Made by a program: the position numbers and the translations under genes. 64,000 nucleotides of DNA from Bromus sterilis (lineage: Eukaryota > Streptophyta > Magnoliopsida > Poales > Poaceae), in the NCBI GenBank assembly GCA_950022295.1, contig OX465598.1:95146001-95210000 (forward strand). The letters are read 5' to 3'. Shown piece by piece: positions 1 to 11,063 of this stretch. A model generated the notes under the pieces. The model was not told the DNA's origin and did no database searches. It saw only the letters and a program-made list of their open reading frames with translations. Each line of letters opens with the position of its first letter. The first letter of the stretch is position 1.

Positions 1-804
1 CTGATCTTTCTTCTTCTTAGAAGAGTCAACATGAGAGGCAAAGTCCTTACAAAAATCAATCATTAGCTGGGAATCAAGACCAATCTTAGAGCAAAAGGTA
101 TTAAATTAATCACTTTTCACATAGCTCTCAATATAGTCATGCTCATAATTTATAATAGGTTCAATACCTTTATCCATTTCCCAGTCTTCAGTGTTCTTCT
201 GAATCCTCTCAATGATATCCCATCTTTATTCAATGCTTCTCGTTTGAAATACCCCACCATAGGAGGCATCCAACATATCCTTATCCTGACGAGAAAGCCT
301 GGCATAAAAATTTGTAAGTATAATTTCCTTGGGGAGCTCATGAATAGGACATTTGAGCATTAGGGACTTCAGTCTCCCCCAAGCTTGAGCGATGCTTTCT
401 CCATCACGAGACCAAAAGTTATAGATGCAGTTCATGTCTCGATGAATTTCATGAAGAGGATAAAACTTTGTATAAAAGAGAGACATGAGCTCTTGCCAAT
501 TAAGCAAATGCGAGTTATCGAGAAGATTATACCAATCTGAAGCTTTATCTATAAGTGATACGGAGAATAATTTCCTCATGACAAAATCCATTGACACACC
601 TGCAAGCTTAAATAATGAACATAGTTGTGATAAATATAGCAAGTGTTCACCTGGATGTCTGTCTCCTGCATAGCGATTAGCCAAGACATAATCGATAATA
701 CCAGTTGGTATTTTATAGGGCACAATTTTAGTAGGGGTGGGAGAAACCACCACGGTAGTGGGGCGTTTCCCCAAATGCAACGAACCAAGAGTAGAGTTGT
801 ACAT
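1..804 (-). pseudogene. gag of Sabrina-like Ty3/gypsy element M0, partial
   Basis: This is the structural (capsid) protein gene of a reverse-strand LTR retrotransposon whose internal region runs off the left edge. The first ATG after the primer site is at 804-802. The protein shows the Retrotrans_gag pattern: a W-rich segment (WYNLL, WQEL), then F-Y-P-L-H-E, then a G-E-S-I-A-Q-A-W-G-R-L block and L-x-x-N-F-Y-A-R-L. The same frame continues through two nonsense codons, TGA at 228-226 and TAA at 108-106, and goes on to the window edge with W-E-M-D-K-G and a lysine-rich stretch. It lies 69 bp downstream of the primer site of the same element. The stops make it a dead copy. Gag identity is secure; the Sabrina family name rests on remembered LTR similarity. 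Confidence 0.8.
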
Positions 805-872
805 AAGGACAGAAAATAGCAACAGCAATATAAAAGTTTCCTTACCATATTCGCTTACCAATAGTGCTACAC

Positions 873-890
873 TCCCCGGCAACAGCGCCA
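873..890 (-). other. Primer binding site of M0 (tRNA-Asp)
   Basis: On the reverse strand the sequence is TGGCGCTGTTGCCGGGGA. It matches the reverse complement of the 3' end of plant tRNA-Asp (GTC) with one mismatch. It lies 12 bp inside the LTR end at 903, as expected for the start of minus-strand DNA synthesis. Confidence 0.85.
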
Positions 891-902
891 GAAAACAATT
901 CT

Positions 903-1788
903 TGATGACCCACAAGTCTACGAGATATATCGTAGCGTTTTCGATAAGTAAGAGTGTGGAACCCAATGAGGAGCAGAAGGTATTGACAAGTGACTTTCGA
1001 TAAGGAATAACTGCAAGCAATGAAATATAAATTTTTAGGGGTTTTCGATATAAGCAACAAGAAGGTAAAAACAAGCAAAGTAAAAAGGTGCTGAGGAGCA
1101 GCAAGTGGCCCAATCCTTTTGAGCAAAGGGTAAGCCTAGCAACTGAACTTTATAAAGACTAAAGCGTTCTTGAGGACACACGGGAGAGGTAGTCATGTGT
1201 TTCGCCATATTCTGTATCGATACTATGTTTTGTGTTGATAAGTGTTGAGTGGGTGGATCTATGGTAGTACACCTTCTAGACTAAGACAAGTGCACTCTTA
1301 TGATTGAACACCTTGCAAGCATCCGCAAATACAAGGTAGAAATTAAGGAAAAAGCCTAACCACAACAATAAGATCAAGGATACATTATTCCCTTGGCAAA
1401 AGTGTGCGAACAGGGGTTCAGGTTTCTGTCATTCGGGCATTCTTTATACACAATGTATTACCATAGGTCCTTATCAAGGCGAAGTGTTGTGTGTTCGACT
1501 CACATAACACTACTAGGAGAATAACAACACAACTTCAATATCAAACAACACATATTACTTCAACATCATATGACTACTAACAACAAGACTCCTCCCATGT
1601 CCTAAAAACTAAAGTAACTACTCACAAGACATAAAAGAGATCATGATCAGTGGTGATAAATATATGATAAACAATCTGGACATAACAATAATTCTCCAAC
1701 AAAACTCAATAGCATTCAAAAATGAGTAATTAATACCAGTAGAGTAGAGAGGATGGATAGTATGAGTTACAACACAAGTTGCAATGGT
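903..1788 (-). repeat. 5' LTR of M0, U5-side piece (Sabrina-like)
   Basis: The reverse-strand LTR end reads TGATGACCCACAAG on the plus strand. The segment is collinear with the solo LTR at 50454-51939: the same series of blocks (GAACCCAACGAGGAGCAGAAGG type, then TTCTGTCA, then CTCCCATGTCC). At 1788 it is broken by the Athila-type compound; the remainder is 26102-26686. The five bases before the break (ATGGT, 1784-1788) match those after the compound (ATAGT, 26097-26101) at four of five positions, so the compound inserted into this LTR. Confidence 0.8.
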
Positions 1789-3374
1789 TGATACTCTATC
1801 CTCGTTGGTTACCCCAAGTGGAAGGTTAGATGTAGTGTAGCGGCAAATTCCCCTATGTAGAAGATAGGGTTTGTCTCCCGTAGGACTCCGGCAATGATAA
1901 GTAGGTGTCAGCGGCGCAACTGACGTGGACCTGCACACGCACAAGTAACTTTGCTTCCCAACGAGTACAAAGAGGTTGTCAATCTCTCCGGCCTTGCTGT
2001 TCACAAAGGATCAACACAAGAGATAATGATAATGGTGATAGCAACTAGAAAGTAAAAGCAGGAAAATAAAAGAGCATGTAAAAAATGATGAGAATATGTA
2101 CCGGGGTCCCGTGATGTTCACTAGCGATGTCTCTCTCCCAAAAGACGATAAAACTGATATGCGAGGTAAACAAATTACAACCGGGCAATTGACAGGATAA
2201 AAAACGCACCGCAATGCTAAATATGCTACAAAGGAAGGACGAGGCTAAAAATCATGGGAAATACGCCAAAACAAGTAGACCAAAATCCAACTTCATCTAC
2301 TACTAATCATCCACCTTGAGATATCGATCAAGAACATCTCGCTGGTATTAAGTTGCGAGCCCCACCCAAAGTGTAAACCCAAAGCAACAGACAACTGCAT
2401 TAAAAAGCACTTTGTGTAAAGTAAACAATCCTTGCAACCGTGGTTACAAGCACGATTGTTTTCCCCCTTGTGGAAACAACACATCCCCTAGACTCATGTT
2501 TGTGTCACTCAAGCGTGTCATCAGGGGGCATGAACCCACAATCGAGCACAACGTTCCCTCTTGGAGTCACTACCTACTACTTGGCCAAAGCAATAAACAG
2601 CAACAGAGAACATGCAAGAATTACTTAGGAACAAAAATATAAAAGATAAGAACCAAATATATTTCTCAATCACAAACTGAACATAGTCTCATTATCCATC
2701 AGATCTTAGCAAACTCAGCATGGCAACAGCAGAAAATTACATATGTGCCTCAATCATGTAGGGAAGCTCACGAGGTCTAAACCATGAAGAACAAAGAGGG
2801 GAGGAGAACATCACATAGCTACTGATCACGGACCCATGGTCCAAGGGAAACTACTCACGGATCATCCGAGAAGCGTCCATGGTGGAGGGGAAGCTCCCAG
2901 AGGTTAATCCTCCCTCTGTCAGGGTGCCGGGAAGAGGTCTGTAGGCGCTCCCGATCTTGGAAGCGCAGCGGCGACGGAACAGAGGCGAGATCGCGAAAAA
3001 AGGTTCTCTCTTCGGAGGTTTCGCGTCACGGGAAATATATAGGCGAAGGGGGGAAGCCAGAGAGGGGGCACCAGGGGTCCAGGTGGCCGCCTGGGTCCCT
3101 GGTGGGTCCCCTCCGGCTCTCCTTCGGGACTCCGGAAGGTTCCGTTGCGCTGATTTTTTATCTGATTATTCCCGAATTTTTGGAGCGCTTTTAATATGGG
3201 GGAAACCTGAAATAGAAAAATAGCTGGAAACATGAACTGGCACTATGGTGTACTGAGTTAATAAGTTAGTCCAAATATGATCAAAAGTGTATGAAAGTGT
3301 ATATAGATTATAGCAATATCACACAAAACATGCATGGAGCAAGCAGAAATTATAGATACGTTTGGGACGTATCA
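1789..3374 (-). repeat. 3' LTR of Athila-type element M1
   Basis: This LTR of 1586 bp is read from right to left. Its 5' end at 3374 is TGATACGTCCCAAACGTATC in reverse complement, and its 3' end is at 1789. It is followed on the right by the polypurine tract, so it is the 3' LTR of an element whose internal region lies to the right. By eye it resembles the M1 5' LTR (10180-10535 plus 23020-24288) at roughly 90 percent. It contains the nine-codon leader ORF at 2880-2851 and an acceptor-like TGTGCAG before the U5 end. Confidence 0.85.
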
Positions 3375-3388
3375 ACATCCCCAAGCTT
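3375..3388 (-). other. Polypurine tract of M1
   Basis: On the reverse strand the sequence is AAGCTTGGGGATGT, directly abutting the LTR start. The identical string stands before the 3' LTRs of N1 (21359-21372) and N3 (37456-37469), which fixes its role as the likely plus-strand primer. Confidence 0.75.
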
Positions 3389-4589
3389 AATTCCTCCTCG
3401 TCCTCGAGTAGGTAAATGATAAGAAGCATAATTTCCGTGGTGACATGCTGGCAACCATATAAGAACTTTAAAAGTAAAGCAATCAAGGTATGTAATTCAA
3501 TTCATGTCATAACAGGGAAGAGTCTATATTGGCATTGAAACAAGCAACAAAGGAACATTAGGTGCAAGAGCTGTCGCTGTCCGTGACTCAAATGTCTCAA
3601 AATTGTGTTTGCGTGCAAGAAGGGGGATATGGGAATACGAGAGAAAACATATTTTTGTTGAGAACTCAATCTACTAAAGTTTCTCACTTGGTCTTCTTTT
3701 GAATCTTATCTTGACTCATCCCCAGACCACTAGCTAGGTACAAGTCAATTTGATCCACTCCCTTTCGATATTTTTAGCACTCATGCAATGGATGAGCGTA
3801 AGCACGAGAGTTGACACTTAGGATGGCAAAGAGAGAAATATGGTGGAGGAGGAAGACAAAAAGGTGAGAAAGGCTCACATCAATGAGGACAATCATAGGC
3901 GAGAAGGCCAAATGATAGATATGATGTGAGGAGTAGGGATTGCCATGCAACGAATGAACATATGAGCTAAGAAAAGCTCTCCAATGGAACTAGTGGGGGT
4001 GCATCCAACTTTCCCGCTCATGAAGACCTAGAGCTCGTTTGAGGAGGCTCATCATTGGAATATGCTAGCCAAGTTCTATAGTGTGAAGGTCCCCACATAG
4101 CCATATGCATAAATGATCATCTCTATGGTGCACAAGGATAAGAGGGAGTACGAGTGTGGATCTTTCAAAAGGATAGTAGTGTTGCCCCTTTCTCTCTTCT
4201 TATTTTATTTTTCTATTTTTTCTATTTTCTGTATTTTTTTGGTGGCCTCAATGGCTCTTTCTATTTAACTCTCATTTGTTCTCTTTGGGATCTTTTATTT
4301 TGTCCACTTTGGGATCTTTTCCTCACTTAAGGGCAACACTCTATTTTACAAGAAGGTATAGAAGATCTTCACACTTTACAACGTACTCAACATAAAGAAG
4401 ATTTAGCTATCATGATGTATGCAAATGTATGCCTCTGCCAATGTAGTAGGAACATGTATGACATGAAGATCAAGTCATGAAGAGGTGGATGTTGCATGGC
4501 AATATATCTCAGAAAGGCTATGGAAATGCCTTGATAGGTAGGTATGGTGGCTGTTTTGAGGAAAGATATAAGGAGGTTTATGATGAAAG
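3389..4589 (-). other. M1 3' untranslated region, distal part
   Basis: No coding frame is supported. The stretch is collinear on the reverse strand with N1 (about 20200-21358) and N3. It includes a T-rich tract near 4190-4260 that appears as an A-rich tract in the forward copies. Interrupted at 4590 by the solo copia LTR. Confidence 0.7.
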
Positions 4590-6735
4590 TGTTGGAAATA
4601 TGCCCTAGAGGCAATAATAAAATGTTATTATATATATTTCCACGTTCGTAATTACTGTTTATATTTCTGTGCTATAATTGCAATGACCCAGACTATGAGA
4701 TTAAGAAGAAAACTCACTTCCATGTGTGGAAAATGTAAACACCAAGAGTTCCTGGTTTAGCCTCTAAGAACAGCTCATGTGCTCACTGATGATTACGTTT
4801 TCTTAATCATGGACATTGTTCTTGTAACAAGGATGTCAATAGCAATGGGAACATATTGTTAGCAGAACAATGATGTTGAACCGACCCCAGTATTGAATGA
4901 TATACTTAGAGATCACATCGTAACAACGTTATAAGTCATATCATGAAATGTTATCATATACGTAATTCCTTAGACCATGAGAGTATCAAGTTGCTTCACA
5001 CAGGAAGATGTGCTTTGGTTCTTAGATGAATCTTCTCGTTACTGGGAAGTAGTAAAATAAGTTCTGGGTACATTGGATAGTGTGTCTAGTAACTGTGATA
5101 GTTCAAGATTGGGATTTTCTCCTTCACGATGAAGAAGATATTCACTTCGGGCCCACTCGGTATGACATTATCCATTATAGTCTGGCCAGACGCATTGTGA
5201 TTCAGTCACGGGGATGCCAGAATACGATAACGAGAAAAGGGACAAACGAGCAAAGAGGATAACGAGTGGCTTGTGTTCAAGAAGTTGTTACACATGGGTG
5301 CCAAACTTCTCTCCTCTAACTTTGTCATATATCGCGAAGCAAAGGGAATGGTACATGACTAAACATAATGGTTCACTCGAAGTTTCTTCGTGTATGTGCG
5401 GGAGTCAACATGGGTGTCCATGGCTCCACTGTTGATTATTGGCTATTGACAAAAGGCTGTTGACCTATGTCCGGAAGATATTCTGAGTCATGTCCGCATT
5501 ATACCGAACCTATTGGGTCACACACTTAACGAGTAGTAGTCTGTTAGAATACTGGAATGGTAGAAGGTTTAGTGGAAGCAAAACGGAATAGTTCATACGG
5601 GCACCGGAAGTAGTTCCGGGTATTTATGGAATTGTTCATAAGGGCACCAGAAGAAGTTCTGGGTATTTAAGGATATGTCTGGATCACTCTGGAATAGTCC
5701 CAGGTGGTTCTGGAACATATGAGAATGGTACTGGGGAAGTCCTGGATCAACCAAAATAGTTTCCGGTTAATCGGTGGACGTCCCAAAAACGACCGACGAA
5801 CCGACGCAGGGCATCGGGTAGGCTAGACCATAACCCGGATCGTCCCGGAACCTATCCAGATAGTTCCGGAACGTCCGAAAACGGTCCCGGAAGGTCTTGG
5901 AAGTGTTCCAGAAGGTTCCGGAATGTCCCGAAACCATCCCGGAATGTCCCGGAATGGCCGGGAATGGTCCCGGCAGGTCCTGGAAGGTCCTGGAGGGTTC
6001 TGGAAGGTTCCGGAAGGTTCCACAAGTTTCCGGACTGTACCATATGCGCCCCACCACCCTTAGCCTTGGGGGGCAAGGCAGCCCAAGGGGGCTGGCTGAA
6101 ATTTGGGTGGTGGGGGCGCCACATGTGGGAGGAGTCCTCCTTGGACTCAGACTCCCCGGTGGGAAGGTCTCCCTTTGGGAGGAGGAGTCCCAGGGGGACT
6201 CCACCACCCCCTATTGCGCCCCAAGGGGCCTCTTGGCCATGAGGGGAGGGGATGGGGGCGCAGCACACTTGATCCCCAAGGCCTATGCGCCACCCTCCCT
6301 CCCTCTAAACCCCGCTGCTCCACAATTAGACCCCGTTTAGACGCTGTTCTATATTGGAATCCGTTAGGGTTTTCTCCCTCTAGTTTTCTCGGTGGCGTTC
6401 TTCTCTGGACAGAGGAGCATTGCTGGATTGCTGCTACGGGATGTGTGGATACCGGTAGAGGGATCATAACTTTGATCTTTCTTCGAGGAACTTCTTCTTC
6501 TTCTTCCTCGGAGATCTGTTCGAGGGAATTGCTCGAGGGATTTGTTCATGGGATAGATCGTGGGACGGATCGTGAGACGCATCACGAGATCTACTTCCAC
6601 CCGCTTCATCAACTCTTCTTACACTGCAACCGTTGGTGAGCAATGGCCAAAACCTTGTATGCCATCTTTCTTGGATGATCTTGGGATCTTGATTCGTAGG
6701 CACGAAATTTTTATTTTCTACTACGTTTCCCAACA
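4590..6735 (+). mobile_element. Solo LTR of a BARE1/Angela-type Ty1/copia element
   Basis: The unit begins TGTTGGAAATATGCCCTAGA, the characteristic start of Triticeae BARE1/Angela/WIS LTRs, and ends CTACGTTTCCCAACA. It is 2146 bp long with no internal domain. The flanks GAAAG (4585-4589) and GACAG (6736-6740) match at four of five positions as an aged target duplication. The uninterrupted target is seen in related copies (for example near 34855), where the flanks are contiguous. A solo LTR arises by recombination between the two LTRs of a full element. ORFs on both strands between 5767 and 6639 are by-products of GC-rich repeats here. Confidence 0.88.
5826..6032. repeat. Degenerate 10-11 bp GGAAGGTTCC-type repeat inside the solo LTR
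   Basis: About 200 bp of loosely repeated words of the form GGTCCCGGAA, GGTTCCGGAA and GGTCCTGGAA. The repeat is near-palindromic, so it opens reading frames on both strands, for example 5823-6023 reverse and 5897-6340 forward. Confidence 0.7.
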
Positions 6736-6740
6736 GACAG

Positions 6741-7432
6741 AGCGTATCATGCCAAGGGTGTGGATGCACCGGAGAGGTGGACGCCAACTCTCGGAGTGAG
6801 AAGAGGGCAATGCGTGGTACCAAATATTCTAGCAAATATGAGGAGGTGGAAGTGTCAACTTTCAATACTTACATCAGTCCGAAGAACTCATGCACTTATT
6901 ATCGGTAACTCTCAATCTAATAAAGAGGTTCACAAAGAGACAAGTACCCCGAGGAGGAGTGTATGGGGGTTTGGTTATCCTTGTGCATCCTCGACTCATG
7001 GTACGTGAGTGTACTCTAATATCCGATCCCTCAAAAGATTAGTGATCCATCTAGTAGCTAGAGTTCTCAACTAGTTTTGTAGGTTTTTGAAAATAAACAC
7101 GGATTGCCCAAAATATGACACCTATCACTAATAGGCTAGAGCTCTTGACACCAAAAGTTCAAATATTACTCACAACAGTACCTTAAAACTATTGCAAGTT
7201 ATTACTAAAATGAAATAGCAACCTCAATTACCTACTTCAAGAAAAGAAACAACTCAGTGCAACAACCAACTCTCTTAACAAGATAAACATGAAAACTAAA
7301 GAGAGTTCCAGCAACAAACTACAAAAAGCCAAGGCTCTTGCTAAAGACAAACACTAAAACTAAAACTAAACATGGCAGTAGCTACAAAAAGATAAAGAAC
7401 ACACAACAGAGAAAGATAGGCATGAAAATAAT
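6741..7432 (-). other. M1 3' untranslated region, middle part
   Basis: Non-coding and collinear on the reverse strand with N1 (about 19400-20100) and with M4 (44455-44930), including the block with CCCCGAGGAGGAGTGTATGG. No gene is seen. Confidence 0.65.
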
Positions 7433-7557
7433 TGGAAAAACTCTTTGCTTTGGATCTAGTTATACTTTTCGAATATATTGACAATTTGAAAAAACTGCTC
7501 ATACTATGATTATAGTATAATCACGAGCGGTTGTATATGGCCCTATCGCCTAGTGAT

Positions 7558-7630
7558 GCCCCTATCGTCTAGTGGTTCAGGACATCTCTCTTTCAAGGAG
7601 GCAGCGGGGATTTGGCTTCCCTTGGGGGTA
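7558..7630 (+). pseudogene. trnE-UUC: Plastid-derived tRNA-Glu (UUC)
   Basis: The 73-base unit keeps the plastid trnE layout: 5' GCCCCTATCGTCTAGTGG, anticodon TTC in CTCTTTCAA, and 3' GGGGGTA. The T arm is damaged (GATTTGGC where GATTCGA is expected), so it is not expected to work in the nucleus. Confidence 0.85.
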
Positions 7631-7691
7631 GGGAGTATTCTGGAAGGAGGTTAATCATAGATTATCAAAAACCCTATAATAAATTCTTCCT

Positions 7692-7773
7692 GGGTCGATG
7701 CCCGATTGGTTAGTGGGGACGGACTGTAAATTCGTTGACAATGTCTTCACTGGTTCAAATCCAGCTCGGCCCA
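7692..7773 (+). pseudogene. trnY-GUA: Plastid-derived tRNA-Tyr (GUA)
   Basis: The 82-base unit begins GGGTCGATGCCCGA and ends GCTCGGCCCA, with anticodon GTA in GGACTGTAAATTC and a conserved T arm (GGTTCAAATCC). It is 2-3 bases shorter than the plastid gene and lies 61 bp after trnE in the plastid order and orientation. Confidence 0.85.
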
Positions 7774-7825
7774 GAAATCTAAGGCTTCGTGAATATGAAC
7801 TAGATCCTTTTGTTTTCCTTCTATG

Positions 7826-8619
7826 ATGTGTTCTAGATTGAAGTGGAGCGTGTTTCTCTCCCACACAAAGTAAGCTGGGGTCTAACTTGTTATGGACAAC
7901 AAGCAAAGCTAAAGAAAACTAAAAAGGAAATCTAAGAGCGAGGTGCTCCAAGCATATCACATAACGCATGAAGTGATAAAAATATAGTGAGACGAAGGAC
8001 GAACTGATGATTGTTGATGGAGAAGGGGATGCACGGGGGCATACCAAGCTTAGACACCTTTGTCTCCTTGAATATTTATTGGGGGTGCATGGGGGCATCC
8101 CCAAGCTTGAGCGTGTGACACTCCCGGATCTTCTTTCATCATCTTCCATCGCACACTTGAAAACTACCTTCATACATAACTCATCATAAGCTTATTAGGG
8201 AGGTTAGTACCCTTAATAAAATAATTTTCCCCCACTGGATATAAACATATTCTTGAAGAGATACTGTTTCTCAAGATTGCCAAAAAGGTTTTGCAAAGAA
8301 AAAGCAAGCTTAAGGTTTAACAATTGTATAGAGCATGCTATGTAAAAACTCCAGCTCAAAAATATGAACTGGTGATTTGTTCCGATTTTTTCCGTCAAGT
8401 AGACAGAATTTGTTTTCTGGACAACATGGCACAAATTTTGCTTCCCTTATCATAAGAGGCTATAACTTGGCACAAAGCTTGAAAATAAAGATACAATGAT
8501 GTTGCTACAGTAGTAAAAATCATCAAGACCACTAAAAACAGAAGTAAAAACATCTTGGGTTGCCTCCCAACAAGCGCTTTCTTTTAGGCCTTTAAGCAAG
8601 GCATAAGGCAAAAGAAGAA
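7826..8619 (-). other. M1 3' untranslated region, proximal part
   Basis: Non-coding. It holds the CATCCCCAAGCTTGAGCG block (reverse-strand AAGCTTGGGGATG, a polypurine-tract look-alike) near 8096 and ends with the conserved GGGTTGCCTCCCAACAAGCG block just after the protease stop. Same order in N1, N3 and M4. Confidence 0.65.
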
Positions 8620-10129
8620 TCAAGTTTTATCAAGAGAGAGAGAATAGCTAGCCCATGTAACAAACTCAAAAGGTAACTTGATTTTCTTTCTAGGGAAGTG
8701 TTCCATCCCCTTTTTGAGAGGGAATTGAAATTTTATATTCCCCTCTTTCATGTATATAACTGCACCAGCGGTGCGAAGAAAAGGATATCCCAAAATAATT
8801 GGACATAAAGGTTCACACTCTATATCCATAATAATAAAATCAACGGGAACATAATTGTCATTGACAATGATAAGAACATCGTCGATATTCCCCAAAGGTT
8901 TCTTTACGGAAGAATCAACGAGACGAACACCAAAAGAAAAAGAATCAAAAGGTTTCAATTCAAACATATCATACATTCCTTTGGGCATGACGGAGGTACT
9001 AGCTCCAACGTCACATAAAGCATAGGAAGAGAAGTTATTTAATTTAATTTTTATCATAGGGTCCCAACCATCCTCTAGCTTCCTAGGTATGGAGGCTTCT
9101 ATTCTAAGCTTCTCCTCCCTAGCTTTGATGAGAGCATTTGTGATATGCTCCATGAAGGCAAGATTAAGTGTGCTAGCGTGGGGGTCTCTAGACATTTTGT
9201 GTAGCAGGCTAATAACTTCTGAGAGGGTGCAACTATCAAAATCAATATCACTACTATCAAAGGTGGTAGTAGTGTCATCTAGGCTCACTTGTTTGAAACC
9301 CTCTATGTTCATAGGAGTTTCTTCTTCTACGGTTGAGGTATTAGCATCACCATTAATGGGTCCAATGGGACTAGGAGTGCATTGGGTGCTAATAGTCTGA
9401 GTGTCCTCAACAATTTGGATAGTGGCAACTGTGTGGTGTGTAGGAAGGCTCTTAATTCAATCCTCTTCCTCTTTTTCTCTAGCCCACCTTTCTTTAACTT
9501 TAGCCATCATCCTAATATTTTCGTTGATTTGTAACTGGATATCATTAATAGGAGTGGCCTTCCTCTCCTCAAGGGGAGAGGTTCTAATTTTTAGCATCTC
9601 AACATCAAGGGCTAAGCTATCTACCTTCAAAGAGAGATTATCTAACTTAGCTAATTTCTCTTCTACATTCTTGTTGAAGAATTTTTGAGTAGTGATAAAG
9701 TCTCTAAGCATATTTTATAATTCAGAAGTGGGGTTCTTGTTGCTAGGATAAGTGTTGGTGTTCCCATAGTTGGATGGAAACGGTCTAGGATTACTAGCAA
9801 AGTTGCCCCTCTAAGCATTGTTTTTGAAGTTGTTTCTAGCAATAAAGTTCACATCTACTTGTTCCTGAGCAACCAAAGATTTTAAAGGAACATCATGAAG
9901 ATCAATAGAGGGTTGCTTGCTAAGTAGAGACATAATCAAGTCAACTTTTTCAATTAGGGAGGTAATCTCCTCGACAGAGTTTACCTTCCTACCTGTTGGA
10001 GCGTGTTCGGTGTGGCATTGGGAATAGTTGGTCATCATCTCATCGAGAAGTTTTGTGGCAGAACCAAGTGTAGTTGACATAAAAGTTCCTCCCGCGGTCG
10101 AATATAATAGGTTCTGCAAGGTAAAGTTC
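8620..10129 (-). pseudogene. M1 truncated gag plus aspartic protease
   Basis: Reverse-strand remnants at 10161-9811, 9711-9457 and 9312-8620 belong to one gag-protease gene. The last piece has the aspartic protease core C-D-V-G-A-S-T-S-V-M-P, followed by I-I-M-D-I-E and I-I-L-G-x-P-F-L-R-T, typical of Athila-type retroelements. The amino-terminal half of gag is missing: about 13 bases past the primer site the sequence jumps straight to the G-L-N-F-T segment, which in N1 lies some 640 bp downstream of the primer site. A Glu/Lys-rich stretch (K-E-R-W-A-R-E-K-E-E-E) precedes the protease. Frames are broken between the pieces. Confidence 0.8.
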
Positions 10130-10151
10130 AAGCCTATCTTAGCACTCGGAG

Positions 10152-10169
10152 TCCCTAGCAACGGCGCCA
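10152..10169 (-). other. Primer binding site of M1 (tRNA-Asp)
   Basis: On the reverse strand it reads TGGCGCCGTTGCTAGGGA, which is complementary to tRNA-Asp (GTC) apart from one or two changes. It is 10 bp from the LTR end at 10180. Confidence 0.85.
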
Positions 10170-10179
10170 GAAATTTGCT

Positions 10180-10535
10180 TGATGGTGGATATATATCTCC
10201 CCTCGTTGGTTACCCCAAGTGAAAGGTGAGATGCAGGATAGCGGAAAATTTCCCTTGGTGAACATACCAATGTTTGTCTCCAGTAGGACTCCGGAGATGA
10301 TAAGTAGGTGTCAGCGGCGCAACTAACGTGGACCTGCACACAACACAAATAACTTTGCTTCTCAATGAGTACAGAGAGGTTATCAATCTCTCCGGACTTG
10401 TTGTTCACAAAGGATCAACGCAGCAGATAATAATGATAATGATAGCAACTAGAAAGTAAAAGCAGGAAAGTAAATGAGCGTCTAAACAATGATGAGAATA
10501 TGGACAGGGGTCCCGTGATGTTCACTAGTGATGTC
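10180..10535 (-). repeat. 5' LTR of M1, U5-side piece
   Basis: The reverse-strand LTR end is CCACCATCA. The piece is cut at 10535 by N1; the last five bases, ATGTC (10531-10535), are duplicated at 23015-23019, and the LTR then continues at 23020. Confidence 0.9.
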
Positions 10536-10902
10536 TGATACGTCCCAAACGTATCTATAATTTCTGCTTGCTCCATGCATATTTTGTGTGACTTTGCCAT
10601 GTTTTGCTTGAACTTTCATACAATTTTGAACCTATTTGGACTAACCTATTAACTCAGTGCACCCAGTTGCCAGTTTCTGTTTTCTGCTATTTTGTATTTC
10701 AGGTTTTTCGGCCATTAAAAGTGCTCCAAAAAATCTAAAAAAATCAGATAAAAAATCAGTGACCCGGAAGCTTCCGGAATAACCAAGGCAGCGGAGGGGG
10801 GCCACCATAGGGACTCCAGAAGGGTCCTTGGCGTGGCCCCACCCTAGGCCGGCCAGGGGGCCTCCTGGCTGCCCTATGGGTCCCCTTGACACCCCCTCCG
10901 CC

Positions 10903-10910
10903 TATATTTA
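10903..10910 (+). promoter_or_regulatory. TATA-like box of the N1 5' LTR
   Basis: TATATTTA lies after a GC-rich block and about 30 bp before the ATCGATCCCTCTTTCGCG segment, which is the likely transcription start region. The same arrangement occurs in the other copies of this LTR family. Confidence 0.5.
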
Positions 10911-11063
10911 GCCCTCGGGGTGGAAACCCCTAATATCGATCCCTCTTTCGCGATCTCGCCTCTGTACCGCCGCCACCGCCGTTTCAAGATCGGGGCTGCC
11001 TGGAGAAGCTGCCCCGACACCCTGTCGGGAGGAGGAACCCCCTCCGGGAGACCATCCATAGCC

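Larger units (their letters stand above)
7433..7825 (+). other. Plastid DNA insert (trnE-trnY region) in M1
   Basis: About 390 bp match the remembered order of the grass plastid genome: spacer with GGATCTAGTTATACTTTTCG, then trnE-UUC, a short spacer, trnY-GUA and more spacer. Related copies of the host element lack it: N1 and M4 pass directly from the GCATGAAAAT-type block to the GTTCTAG...GGAGCGTG block. Edges are approximate (within about 10 bp). A partial duplication of the first 18 bases of trnE (from about 7540) precedes the tRNA-like sequence. The insert is a nuclear plastid sequence sitting inside a retrotransposon copy. Confidence 0.85.

Noticed and set aside
5767..6639. Several ORFs of 66-178 aa inside the copia solo LTR
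   Set aside because: They are products of the palindromic GGAAGGTTCC-type repeat and GC-rich DNA; several frames on both strands are open at once.
7558..7773. Functional nuclear tRNA-Glu and tRNA-Tyr genes
   Set aside because: Sequence and order are plastid. trnE has a damaged T arm and trnY is shortened, and the pair sits in a decayed retroelement.
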